64,000 nucleotides of DNA from Myxococcales bacterium. Its GTDB lineage: Bacteria; Myxococcota_A; Polyangia; Polyangiales; Ga0077539. Within the stretch, counting starts at the first letter, position 1. Each line of letters begins with the position of its first letter. A model generated the notes under the pieces. It was not told the origin of the DNA. It was given only the letters and a program-made list of their open reading frames with translations, and did no database searches. A program made the position numbers and the translations under genes. Where the stretch lies: positions 124,001 through 188,000 of the forward strand of contig JAEUKH010000029.1 in NCBI GenBank assembly GCA_016792845.1. Direction: 5' to 3'. Positions 46,816 to 54,435 of this stretch are shown here, in pieces.

Positions 46816-47621
46816 CCCCGCCGCAGCGGCTCCGCGCGCGGGTGGCCCTCCTCACGCCGCAGCTCGGGGCCTTCGTGGGCCCGGGCGACCGTGTCATCGA
46901 CGAGTTTGCGCTGGTGCGTGACAGCCACAAGGGCACCCGCGGCGTGGCCTGGTGTGCGACGCCGCGCGCGCGCAGGGCCCTCGCCACGGCGGGAGCGCGC
47001 TTGGGCCCCGCGGTGCCAGACCCAGTGCTGCGACGGGTCAACAGCCGCGCCTTCTCGGCGGCGATCCTTCAGGGCCTCCCCGGCGCCGTCTTCGCGCGCT
47101 CGACCCGCGAGGTGCGCGCCATGGTCGAGGCCCTGGGCGGCGCCCCGGCGCTCTGCAAGCGGGCCTTGAGCCACAACGCCCGGGGGCGTCGCAGGGTGCG
47201 GGCGCCGCTGGCCGAGGCCGACCTCTACTGGATTGAAAAATCGCTTCAGGAGAGTGAAGGTCTTCAGTGCGAGCCCGAGGTCGAGCGGGTCGACGATTGG
47301 GGCCTTCACGGCTGGCTCTCGCCCGCGGGGCAGCTCACCCGGGGCGCCCTCACGCGGCAGCGCATCGACCCCCTCGGGCAGTGGCAGGCGAGCGCCCAAG
47401 AGTCCGCGCCGGAGCTCGAAGCGGCCCTCTCGGCGACGCTCTCTTCTGTGGCCGAGGCCCTCGTCCGTGAGGGCTACCACGGGCCCTTCGGCATCGATGC
47501 GTTTCGGTATCGCGGGCCCCAAGGGGTGGCGCTCCAGCCGCTCTCGGAGGTCAACGCGCGCTTCAGCATGGGCTTCGCCGCGGGCTTCGGCGATCGACTG
47601 AAATCGCTTCTAGAAGAGTGA
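46749..47621 (+). CDS. ATP-grasp-like protein, unknown ligase
   Basis: The 290-residue protein overlaps the DUF455 gene by 67 bases in another frame. The C-terminal part has FGIDAFRYRG...LQPLSEVNARFSMG, consistent with the metal-binding E-x-N of an ATP-grasp enzyme. The upstream part is less clear. Such enzymes form carboxylate-amine bonds using ATP. Coupling to a ferritin-like protein suggests they act on the same substrate. It converges with the MBL hydrolase gene (12-base overlap). Confidence 0.7.
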   Translation: MSPISWVFNLDAEDELARPGSMTPPQRLRARVALLTPQLGAFVGPGDRVIDEFALVRDSHKGTRGVAWCATPRARRALATAGARLGPAVPDPVLRRVNSRAFSAAILQGLPGAVFARSTREVRAMVEALGGAPALCKRALSHNARGRRRVRAPLAEADLYWIEKSLQESEGLQCEPEVERVDDWGLHGWLSPAGQLTRGALTRQRIDPLGQWQASAQESAPELEAALSATLSSVAEALVREGYHGPFGIDAFRYRGPQGVALQPLSEVNARFSMGFAAGFGDRLKSLLEE

Positions 47622-48386
47622 AAGCTGCCGCGGGGTGACGGTCTCGGTGCGGGTCACCCCCCATTGGCGCGCGGCGACGAGCTGCGCGGCGTGATCGCCC
47701 AAGGCCTCTGCGGCGACGTGGAGCGCGATCTCAGGGCGATTGTTGACCTCTGAGAGGTGCATCAGCACGACCGTGCGCACCTCGCGGGGGAGGCGACGCA
47801 AGAACGCCGCGGTCTGCACGTTCGAGAGGTGGCCGTGCCCCGAGGCGACGCGGCGCTTGAGGAAGTGTGTGTACGGCCCGTGCCAGAGCATGTCGACGTC
47901 GTGGTTCGACTCGATCAGCACCACGTCGGCGCCGGCGCAGTGGCGCACGAGCGCGGGCTCGACCTCGCCGAGGTCTGTGGCGATCACCGCGCTGCGCCCG
48001 GCGTGCGAGAACCGCAGCGAGACCTGCGGCGCGTCGTGGGGGATGGGCAGCGCCCCCACCTCAAGCTCGCCCAGGCGAAAGCCGTCGCTCTTGCCGAAGA
48101 CCCGCACCGTCGGCGCCGCGTCGAGGCGCACCATCTTCTTGGTGGCCTCGGTGACGTACACCGGCAGGCGCCAGCGCCCCGCGATGAGGTTTGCAAAGCG
48201 GCTGTGATCGCCGTGGGCGTGGGTGAGCACGATGGCCGTGGGGCGGGCGTCGTAACCCGCTGCGGCGAGCTGTTTGAGGAGGGTGTCAGGGTCGAGCCCC
48301 GCGTCGACCAGGAGGCGCGTGTGCGCGTCTGCCTCGACCAGCATGGCGTTGCCTTTTGAACCGCTGGCGAGCACCGTCACACGCAT
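47610..48386 (-). CDS. MBL-fold metallohydrolase (YycJ-like)
   Basis: The 258-residue protein starts at ATG 48386. It has the metallo-beta-lactamase fold motif THAHGDHSRF, the second metal region ATDLGEVEP, and later HLSNVQ and LMHLSEVNN with further ligands. MRVTVLASGSKGNAMLVE matches the YycJ/WalJ start. Such proteins are exonuclease-like hydrolases of unclear substrate. No walRK two-component genes are near. Confidence 0.87.
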   Translation of the reverse strand: MRVTVLASGSKGNAMLVEADAHTRLLVDAGLDPDTLLKQLAAAGYDARPTAIVLTHAHGDHSRFANLIAGRWRLPVYVTEATKKMVRLDAAPTVRVFGKSDGFRLGELEVGALPIPHDAPQVSLRFSHAGRSAVIATDLGEVEPALVRHCAGADVVLIESNHDVDMLWHGPYTHFLKRRVASGHGHLSNVQTAAFLRRLPREVRTVVLMHLSEVNNRPEIALHVAAEALGDHAAQLVAARQWGVTRTETVTPRQLSLF

Positions 48387-48399
48387 CGGCGCGAGACTC

Positions 48400-48612
48400 T
48401 CACGAGCCGCAGTGGTCGGGCGAGACGCAGGTGCCGTTCTGGGTGGCGCACTGCGATGCTGCGCTCCAGCTGTATTGCCAGCCGCGGGCCCAGGTGCGAC
48501 AGCAGCAGAGGCCCCCCGACGGGGGCGTAGGCGGCCGCTGGGCGGGGGCCGAGGCCCCAAAGACAAGCGCGGCCAAGGCGGCGAGAAGACCCAAGCGCGT
48601 GGCACGAAACAT
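48400..48612 (-). CDS. Small secreted Cys-rich protein
   Basis: The 70-residue protein has a GAGG site 4 bases upstream of the ATG and a clear signal peptide (MFRATRLGLLAALAALVFGASAPAQ). The mature 45 residues contain six Cys (CCC, then single Cys near 55, 62 and 67), suited to two or three disulfides. It is unrecognised, and its own ribosome binding site supports it being real. It lies 13 bases before the MBL gene on the same strand. Confidence 0.62.
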   Translation of the reverse strand: MFRATRLGLLAALAALVFGASAPAQRPPTPPSGGLCCCRTWARGWQYSWSAASQCATQNGTCVSPDHCGS

Positions 48613-48792
48613 AAGACCTCACTTTCGAAGCTCGCCCTGAGCCCCTTGCGGGTGCCTCGACGGCGCGCCCTGGCAAGATAGTCACCCGGGGCGCCCGGTG
48701 CACGTCGCGCCCCGTCGCTTTCGGGCGTACGCGACGTTGCGGCGGTGGGGGCGTCGAATGCGCGTCACCGGCGCGCGGCTGGGGTATAGCCC

Positions 48793-49302
48793 GTGACGGT
48801 GAAGCGCGCGTACGAGACGCCAGTGCCCGCGGCGGCCAGCCCTGAGGTTGATCTCGGGTGGATGCGAGTGTGCCTCGAAGAAGCGGCCCTCGCGGCGTGG
48901 CGGGGCGAGGTGCCGGTCGGGGCCGTGGTGGTCGACCCCGCGGGGCAAAAGATCGGGCGCGGGCACAACCTCCGAGAGCTGCTCGAAGACCCCACCGCAC
49001 ACGCCGAGGTGCTGGCCATGCGCGAGGCCGCGCGGCACCTTGATTCGTGGCGCCTCGAAGGGTGCACCCTCTACGTGACGCTGGAGCCGTGCCCGATGTG
49101 CGCGGGAGCCATCGTCAACGGCCGCGTGGCGCGGGTCGTCTATGGCTGCCAAGACCCCAAAGCCGGCGCCGCAGGCTCGTTGTGGAACCTCCTCGCAGAC
49201 CCGAGGCTCAACCACCGGGCCGCGGTCGAAGGGGGCCTCCTGGCAGACGAGAGCGCCGCGCTCTTGAAGGCGTTCTTCAAAATGCGACGCGGGCGAAGAT
49301 GA
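48793..49302 (+). CDS. tadA: tRNA-specific adenosine deaminase
   Basis: The 169-residue protein shows zinc-site residues His 70 and catalytic Glu 72 in TAHAEV, and Cys 100/103 in PCPMC. The rest matches TadA. It converts adenosine 34 of tRNA-Arg to inosine. The GTG at 48793 gives an N-terminal extension; ATG 48862 (MRVCLEEAALAAW) is an equally plausible start. Two tRNA-Ser genes follow. Confidence 0.92.
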   Translation: MTVKRAYETPVPAAASPEVDLGWMRVCLEEAALAAWRGEVPVGAVVVDPAGQKIGRGHNLRELLEDPTAHAEVLAMREAARHLDSWRLEGCTLYVTLEPCPMCAGAIVNGRVARVVYGCQDPKAGAAGSLWNLLADPRLNHRAAVEGGLLADESAALLKAFFKMRRGRR

Positions 49303-49306
49303 AGTG

Positions 49307-49335
49307 TTGACACCTGGGGCAGAGGCTGGCACATA
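49307..49335 (+). promoter_or_regulatory. Probable sigma-70-type promoter of the tRNA-Ser(CGA) gene
   Basis: A perfect -35 box TTGACA is followed after 17 bases by CACATA, a weak -10 box. Transcription would begin just before the tRNA. The -35 overlaps the region right after the tadA stop. Confidence 0.55.
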
Positions 49336-49342
49336 CCGCCGC

Positions 49343-49432
49343 GGAGAGCTGTCCGAGCGGTCGAAGGAGCCTGATTCGAAATCAGGTGTGCCCTTACGGG
49401 TACCAAGGGTTCGAATCCCTTGCTCTCCGCCA
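49343..49432 (+). tRNA. tRNA-Ser (anticodon CGA)
   Basis: The acceptor stem pairs GGAGAGC with GCTCTCC, followed by G and an encoded CCA. The anticodon stem CCTGA/TCAGG closes the loop TTCGAAA, giving anticodon CGA. The long variable arm and GGTTCGAATCC T-arm are as in Ser tRNAs. The length is 90 bases. Confidence 0.97.
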
Positions 49433-49452
49433 ACACTGTGGTCACGTTGCAC

Positions 49453-49482
49453 GAGCCCGAAGCATTTCGGGCTTTGTTGTTT
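49453..49482 (+). terminator. Rho-independent terminator after tRNA-Ser(CGA)
   Basis: An 8-bp perfect stem AGCCCGAA/TTCGGGCT with loop GCAT is followed by TTGTTGTTT. It lies between the two tRNA genes, so they are probably separate transcripts or partly attenuated. Confidence 0.8.
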
Positions 49483-49507
49483 CGGGGCCAATCAAGTGTG
49501 CGCCTTT

Positions 49508-49594
49508 GGAGAGGTGACCGAGTGGTCGAAGGTGCATGACTGGAAATCATGTGTACGGGCAACCGTACCGGGGGTTCGAATCCCTTCCTCTCCG
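49508..49594 (+). tRNA. tRNA-Ser (anticodon GGA)
   Basis: The acceptor stem pairs GGAGAGG with CCTCTCC, followed by G. The anticodon stem CATGA/TCATG closes the loop CTGGAAA, anticodon GGA. A long variable arm and a GGTTCGAATCC T-arm are present. No CCA is encoded, unlike the neighbouring tRNA. Confidence 0.96.
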
Positions 49595-49602
49595 CTCTTG
49601 TA

Positions 49603-49641
49603 TCGACCGCGGCGTCTCTCTCTGAGGGGCACCGCGGTCGA
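49603..49641 (+). terminator. Long inverted repeat after tRNA-Ser(GGA)
   Basis: A perfect 10-bp inverted repeat, TCGACCGCGG and CCGCGGTCGA, with a 19-base loop lies 8 bases past the tRNA. No T-run follows, so it may be a processing signal or a Rho-type pause rather than an intrinsic terminator. Confidence 0.4.
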
Positions 49642-49989
49642 ACCCATTTGGGCCCCCGCGACACCCGCCGCCAGAGACCGCGGCCTCGCCCCGTAGCTCC
49701 CGCGCCGCGCGGCGCACGGTGATACACAGGTTGTCATTCTTGGCAAGACCCCTGCCGTCGCCATCGCAGCCGCGTCGGTCGAGGTGACGATCGCACCTAC
49801 ATCGCCATGGTGATCGGCACTTCGGCCTACGCAATTTCAATGAAGTAGGATGTAGGTCAATGCGCTCACGGGTGGTGTGACCGGTGTAGAAAGCCCTACG
49901 TTTGCCGAGGTTTCGGCTTGTCGAAAAGTTGCTTGGTCACAAAAGACCCACTTGCAACGGGGGGTCGACTTCGAGTTTTGTGCCCGGCC
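49642..49989. other. 348-base intergenic region without a recognised gene
   Basis: This is the only gap longer than 300 bases without a gene. It has lower G+C than the genes around it in its right half and a short hairpin GCCGA/TCGGC near 49905-49918. No open frame with a ribosome binding site, no riboswitch and no tRNA was seen. It probably contains the promoter and leader of the pectate lyase gene. Confidence 0.6.
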
Positions 49990-51888
49990 ATGTTGTCGAT
50001 GAAGCCCGGTCTTTTGCTCCTGTGTGGTACCGTACTTACATTGGGTGTTGCGTGTGCGCCTGTTGAAGACAACGGCGCCGAGTCATCGATTGAAGAGGCC
50101 GCGGCGCGGATGTGTCCTGAGCCGGTTCGGCGTGACGCGCGGGGCGAGCCCCGCAACGCTGCGGGCAACATCCGCTGGTGCTGGCCGGGCGAGGCGCGCT
50201 GCTACTGCGATCGCGACAACGACTGTTACCGTCTGTCGGGGTATGTCGCGTGTACGCCCTATGTGGCCGACGCGGGGGTTCGCGACTCGGGCGTCCGCGA
50301 CACGGGCGCTGTTGATTCGGGCGTTCGCGACACGGGCGTTGTTGATTCGGGCGTTCGCGACACGGGCGTTGTTGATTCGGGCGTTCGCGACACGGGCTTT
50401 GTTGATTCGGGCGTTCGCGACACGGGCGTTGTTGATTCGGGCGTTCGCGACACGGGCGTTGTTGATTCGGGCGTTGTTGACAGCGGCACCGACGCGGGGG
50501 TTGTGACGCCGCCGCCTTCGGGCTTGCGGGCCTTCCCCGAGGCTGAGGGCTTTGGCGCGGGGGCCACCGGGGGCCGCGGGGGCCGCGTGATCTATGTGAC
50601 GAACCTCAACACCTCGGGCGCGGGTTCGTTGCAGGCGGCGCTCAACGAGACCGGGCCGCGGTACATCGTGTTTCGCACCAGCGGCCTCATCAACGGTTCG
50701 ATTCACATCACGAACGGCAACTTCACGCTGGCCGGGCAGACCTCGCCCGGGGGCGTGATCGTGCGCGGCATCGACACCACCGAGGAGCCGTACTGCGATC
50801 AAAACTGCGGGGCCAACGCGCGGGGTGTTGAGAACTTCGTGATCCGTCACCTGCGGTCGCGCCCGGCGGGGGGTGACTTCCCCGATGGGCTGCGGCTCCG
50901 GTACGCCCGCAACGCGGTGGTCGACCACGTCTCGGTGGGCAACGCGGCCGACGAGGCGGTCGAGATTTCGTACGCCAACAACATCACCATTCAAGAGAGC
51001 ATCATCGCCGAGACGGTGGGCAGCCACGCCAACTACGGCGGCATCTTGATGAATTACACCAACCCCCAAGCGGGCTACGCGCTCGACCGCATCGCGCTCT
51101 TGCGCAACTCGTTGAACCGTCTCATGGGCCGCTACCCCGAGCTCTCGCGCGAGAGCGGGGCCAACGCGGCGGGCACCACCATGCAGATCGAGATGACCAA
51201 CAACCTGCTGTGGGATCAGGGGTACTTCATTGATGTGAACCCCACCAACATCTCAGGCACCAACTCTGGCTCGGCCATCTATTATCAGATGAACTGGGTC
51301 GGCAACATGTCGGTCTCGCGCGCCGGTAACCGCTTCGGCACCATGTACATTCAGAACCCCGGCGGCCGCACCAGCGCGTACTTCGCTGACAACCGCTCGA
51401 ACCTCTGGCCCGCCCGCAGCGACTGGGATCTCAACTATTGCTGCAATGATTACAACGGCCAGGCGGGCACCCGGCCGAGCTGGGCGCTCTCGGCGCGGCA
51501 CCCCTTCCCCGCGGTGACCACCATGGCGGCGAGCCAGGTGCGCGATTACGCGGTGGCCAACCACGGGGCCTTCCCCCGCGACCCGATGGATCGTCGTCTG
51601 ATGGGCTTTGTGGCGCAGAACACCATCGACACCCGGGCGGCCAACACCAACCCCGCCAACGACGCCCACGCGCTCTCGTTCTCGATCTCAGTGCCCCCGG
51701 CCTACCCGGCCGACACCGACAACGACGGCATGCCCGACAGCTTTGAGACCTCGAACGGGCTGAACCCCAACGTGCAAGACCACAACGGCACCCAGCTCTC
51801 GCTGGCCCGCACCGGCGTCAACGGGTACACCAACCTTGAAGTGTACCTCAATGAGCTCTCAAACAGCATGGTGCGCACGGGCCGCTGA
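49990..51888 (+). CDS. Pectate lyase family 1-like lipoprotein with repetitive linker
   Basis: The 632-residue protein has an N-terminal signal with LLLLCGTVLTLGVAC as a likely lipidation site. A Cys-containing segment follows (four Cys in CWPGEARCYCDRDNDC), then a 10-residue repeat linker (DSGVRDTGVV). From about 180 comes a right-handed parallel beta-helix: GFGAGATGGRGG, GSLQAALNETGPRYIVF, VVDHVSVGN and so on match PL1 pectate lyases. A calcium loop (DTDNDGMPDSFE) lies at the C-terminus. It would cleave polygalacturonate. The start could also be ATG 49999. Confidence 0.86.
   Translation: MLSMKPGLLLLCGTVLTLGVACAPVEDNGAESSIEEAAARMCPEPVRRDARGEPRNAAGNIRWCWPGEARCYCDRDNDCYRLSGYVACTPYVADAGVRDSGVRDTGAVDSGVRDTGVVDSGVRDTGVVDSGVRDTGFVDSGVRDTGVVDSGVRDTGVVDSGVVDSGTDAGVVTPPPSGLRAFPEAEGFGAGATGGRGGRVIYVTNLNTSGAGSLQAALNETGPRYIVFRTSGLINGSIHITNGNFTLAGQTSPGGVIVRGIDTTEEPYCDQNCGANARGVENFVIRHLRSRPAGGDFPDGLRLRYARNAVVDHVSVGNAADEAVEISYANNITIQESIIAETVGSHANYGGILMNYTNPQAGYALDRIALLRNSLNRLMGRYPELSRESGANAAGTTMQIEMTNNLLWDQGYFIDVNPTNISGTNSGSAIYYQMNWVGNMSVSRAGNRFGTMYIQNPGGRTSAYFADNRSNLWPARSDWDLNYCCNDYNGQAGTRPSWALSARHPFPAVTTMAASQVRDYAVANHGAFPRDPMDRRLMGFVAQNTIDTRAANTNPANDAHALSFSISVPPAYPADTDNDGMPDSFETSNGLNPNVQDHNGTQLSLARTGVNGYTNLEVYLNELSNSMVRTGR
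50311..50475 (+). repeat. 30-bp minisatellite (five full copies plus a partial) in the pectate lyase linker
   Basis: Units begin at 50311, 50341, 50371, 50401 and 50431, with a partial copy from 50461, exactly 30 bp apart and nearly identical. Each encodes the repeat VDSGVRDTGV. The in-frame unit length means copy-number change would lengthen the linker without frameshift. Confidence 0.92.
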
Positions 51889-51926
51889 GCCCTATGACCA
51901 CCCGCGACCGTCACGGGTCTTGAGCC

Positions 51927-51961
51927 GAGAGGGCCGTCTAACGATGGCCCTCTCTGTTTTT
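51927..51961 (+). terminator. Rho-independent terminator after the pectate lyase gene
   Basis: A 9-bp perfect stem GAGAGGGCC/GGCCCTCTC with a 10-base loop is followed by TG and five T. The TAG stop of the convergent lipase gene lies in this loop. The minus-strand side lacks a T-run, so it acts mainly on the rightward transcript. Confidence 0.88.
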
Positions 51962-52549
51962 GTGAAGAAGCCCCGCGACGTGGTCGAGCACCGCGGGGTC
52001 GCGCACCATGAATCGATGCATCTTGACCTCGAAGCGACGGTCGCTCGCTGCGCCGACGAGCTGCCCCGAGCGACCCGGGACGATCATCAGGTCGTAGGGC
52101 GTCCACAGGGTGTGGAGGGCGATGGTGTCGAAGGGTGAGGGCTCGGCCTCGAGCGCGCGCAAGAGGGCGCTGCCCGGGCGCATCTCGCGCACCCCCGCCA
52201 GCGGGAGCCCGTACGCCGTGAGGGTGCCATGGTGCGGGCCCGAGATCGAAACAAAGCACCCGATCTCTGCATCTTCTCGAAGTCTGTGAAGATAGTATCG
52301 GGTGACCAGGGCGCCCATCGAGAAGCCCACACACTGGAATCGCACCTTCGGGGTCATGCGACGGTGGTGGCGCACCCGTTCGGCCACCTGGGCGGCGAGT
52401 GCCGCGATGGGCGCGGCGCCGCTGTTGGGGCGTAGGTCGAGGGCGTCGACCCCCGTGACGCCCCGGGCTTCGAGGCCGCGACAGAGGGGCTCCATGCGGG
52501 CGGCGGAGTCCCAGATGCCGTGCACGACGATGACCACCCAGGGGCTCAT
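51938..52549 (-). CDS. Alpha/beta-hydrolase, lipase/esterase-like
   Basis: The 203-residue protein has the oxyanion motif VVHGIWDS, the nucleophile elbow GFSMGALVTRYY and a late His in LDHVAGLL or nearby as the third triad residue. It has no signal peptide. ATG 52549 overlaps the stop of the metallo-beta-lactamase gene by 4 bases. It probably hydrolyses an ester or a lipid; substrate unknown. Confidence 0.83.
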   Translation of the reverse strand: MSPWVVIVVHGIWDSAARMEPLCRGLEARGVTGVDALDLRPNSGAAPIAALAAQVAERVRHHRRMTPKVRFQCVGFSMGALVTRYYLHRLREDAEIGCFVSISGPHHGTLTAYGLPLAGVREMRPGSALLRALEAEPSPFDTIALHTLWTPYDLMIVPGRSGQLVGAASDRRFEVKMHRFMVRDPAVLDHVAGLLHKNREGHR

Positions 52550-53310
52550 GGTGCGGCGTTGACGAGGTCGAGGGTGTGGGCGATGAGCGCCGCGTCGCCG
52601 ACGGGGCCGTGCCCGGGGATGACCCAGCGCGGGTGCGGGTAGCGGGCTCGCAGCCGCGCGAGGCTCTCAGGCCAGCGGGTGAGGTCGGCGTCGGCGAGGT
52701 TGCCCAATGAGGTCGCGTCGCGTTCTTTGATGAAACACCCTCCAAAGAGGGCGCCATCAGGGGTCATCACGACGAGGTTGTCTGGGCTGTGCCCGGGGCC
52801 GGGGGCGAACCAGGTGAGGGGGGCGAGCGCGTCGGGCGTGAGGGTGACATTGGGGCGCGCCGAGGGAGGTAACGCGCCGAGCCGGGCGAGGGTGTCGGGG
52901 CTCGCGAAGACCGCGATGTCGAGGGCCCTGAGCGCCGCCGCGCCGCCCACGCGGTCGCTGTGAAAGTGGGTCACCACGGCGCGGGTGACGGGCCAGCCGC
53001 GGGCGGCAGACCATCGCGCGATCGCGAGGGCGTCAGAGGGGCGCCACCCCGCGTCGACCATCACCGCGCCGCGCGGAGACTCGTACACGAGGCCGTTGGC
53101 GGGGTACCGCGGGAGCGCGAAATCATCAGGGGCGAGGGCTGTAAACACCCACGTTCCGCGGGTGAGACAGCGGGCTTCGACGGTGTCGCTCGGGCGGGCG
53201 AGGGCGCCCGCTTCGCAAGGGGTCGGTGCGCCCCCGGCGGGCTGCCGCGCGGCGCACCCCATAAGGGTGAGGGTGAGGGAGAGGGTGAGGGCGCGTGAGG
53301 TCAGGGCCAC
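52546..53310 (-). CDS. bla: Subclass B1 metallo-beta-lactamase, lipoprotein
   Basis: The 254-residue protein uses a GTG start, which gives a signal ending in TLMGC (Cys 19). All B1 zinc ligands are visible: His 115, His 117 and Asp 119 in THFHSDRVGG, His 174 in GPGHSPDNLV, Cys 192 in LFGGCFIK, and His 234 in IPGHGPVG. SLGNLADADLTRWPESL matches the B1 helix signature. It should hydrolyse beta-lactams, although myxobacterial members have not been tested here. It overlaps both neighbours (10 and 4 bases). A periplasmic or membrane-bound location is likely. Confidence 0.92.
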   Translation of the reverse strand: MALTSRALTLSLTLTLMGCAARQPAGGAPTPCEAGALARPSDTVEARCLTRGTWVFTALAPDDFALPRYPANGLVYESPRGAVMVDAGWRPSDALAIARWSAARGWPVTRAVVTHFHSDRVGGAAALRALDIAVFASPDTLARLGALPPSARPNVTLTPDALAPLTWFAPGPGHSPDNLVVMTPDGALFGGCFIKERDATSLGNLADADLTRWPESLARLRARYPHPRWVIPGHGPVGDAALIAHTLDLVNAAP

Positions 53311-54368
53311 GGCAGCACCGCAGCCTCGCCGTAGCGCGCGATCATGCGGCGGAGGTTCTCTAAGAGGGCCTGGCGCCTGAGCTCGTAGCCCTCCCAGGCG
53401 CCGTGAGCGACCAGGTGGACGTCGCGGGCCATGGGGTCTTGCGCGACCGACGCGCGCAGGCGCTCGGGGGTCACCGCTTCGATCGACGTGAAGAGGTAGC
53501 GCGGCACCCGGCGCACCACGTTGGGGGTCGTGAGGCGTGAGAGCACGCTCGGCAGCCAGCCCGCGTCGTTGTCGCGGAAGACGAGGTCGTTGTGCTCGTC
53601 GACGGTGATGTTGCAGCAGTTCCACCGGTCGTAGTTGGCGGCGAGGTAGTCGAAGACGAGCACCTCGCTGACTTGCCGCGCGCGCTCGCGTCGGTCTTCG
53701 GGGAGCGCGTTGGCAGGGTTCATCCAGCTAGACCACTCGCGCCGTGCGGGCAGCCGGTGCATCTCGGCGCTGCGCAAGACGGGCATCCAGACGCTGGCCG
53801 AGCCGAGCACCATGCCGTGCCGATCGACCACCAGGTTGACGCCCCGGGCGGCCGCGCCGAAGGCGCTCAAGGGCACGCGCTTGCCCACCGTGGGCGGCAC
53901 CCGGTTCTCGATGCCGAGGAGCCGCGCAAGATGGTACGACGTCACCTCGCGCCGCCAGAAGGTCTCTTGCCCAGGGCGCTCGGGCTGATAGCTGATCTCG
54001 ATGCCGTCACCGAGATCCATGTGAAAGACGTAGAGCGTGCTGTGAAAGCGCTCGATCACGCGGCGCACCGGGCGCTCTGACATCAACCTGAGCCACTCGT
54101 CTTCGCTGCGCCCGCGGAACATCCTCGGCCCCGCCGCGGGGGCGCTCGCCTCGGCCGCGACAGGGGGCTCAGCGGGCGTGACCAAGGGCGCCTCTGGCTG
54201 CGCGGTGACCTGGGGCGCCTCTGGCTGCGCGGTGACCGCGGGCGCTGCGACCGTGTCGGGCGTCGACGGCCGCACCGCCGGGGCGCTCGGACGCGGCGCC
54301 GGAGCGCGGCCAGCGCACGACAGCGCCGCAGCCGTCGCGCTGAGAGTCAAGACACGCTGAAGTCTCAT
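53301..54368 (-). CDS. FAM20/HipA-like kinase-fold lipoprotein, possible pseudokinase
   Basis: The 355-residue protein has a lipoprotein signal (TAAALSC, Cys 18), then a Pro/Ala linker (to 80). The rest resembles secreted FAM20/four-jointed kinases: HLARLLGIENRVPPTVGKRV (the usual LDR.LG..RVPPVVGR pattern), the catalytic-loop-like LVFDYLAANYDRWN (Asp/Asn), and DNDAGW as metal-binding Asp. No clear ATP-binding Lys is seen before 130, so activity is uncertain. It overlaps the metallo-beta-lactamase gene by 10 bases. Confidence 0.7.
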   Translation of the reverse strand: MRLQRVLTLSATAAALSCAGRAPAPRPSAPAVRPSTPDTVAAPAVTAQPEAPQVTAQPEAPLVTPAEPPVAAEASAPAAGPRMFRGRSEDEWLRLMSERPVRRVIERFHSTLYVFHMDLGDGIEISYQPERPGQETFWRREVTSYHLARLLGIENRVPPTVGKRVPLSAFGAAARGVNLVVDRHGMVLGSASVWMPVLRSAEMHRLPARREWSSWMNPANALPEDRRERARQVSEVLVFDYLAANYDRWNCCNITVDEHNDLVFRDNDAGWLPSVLSRLTTPNVVRRVPRYLFTSIEAVTPERLRASVAQDPMARDVHLVAHGAWEGYELRRQALLENLRRMIARYGEAAVLPWP

Positions 54369-54435
54369 CAAAGCCCCGAAGGCTATACCGCATTGCGGTT
54401 GAGGCCCGAGAGAAACTCGGTATCGTCGCCGTCGC

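Noticed and set aside
49492-49840. Small leftward open frames over the tRNA-Ser(GGA) region
   Set aside because: They run through a tRNA gene and have no start signal or codon pattern of real genes.
50311-50475. CRISPR or phage attachment repeat
   Set aside because: The 30-bp units abut without spacers and keep the reading frame of a pectate lyase linker.
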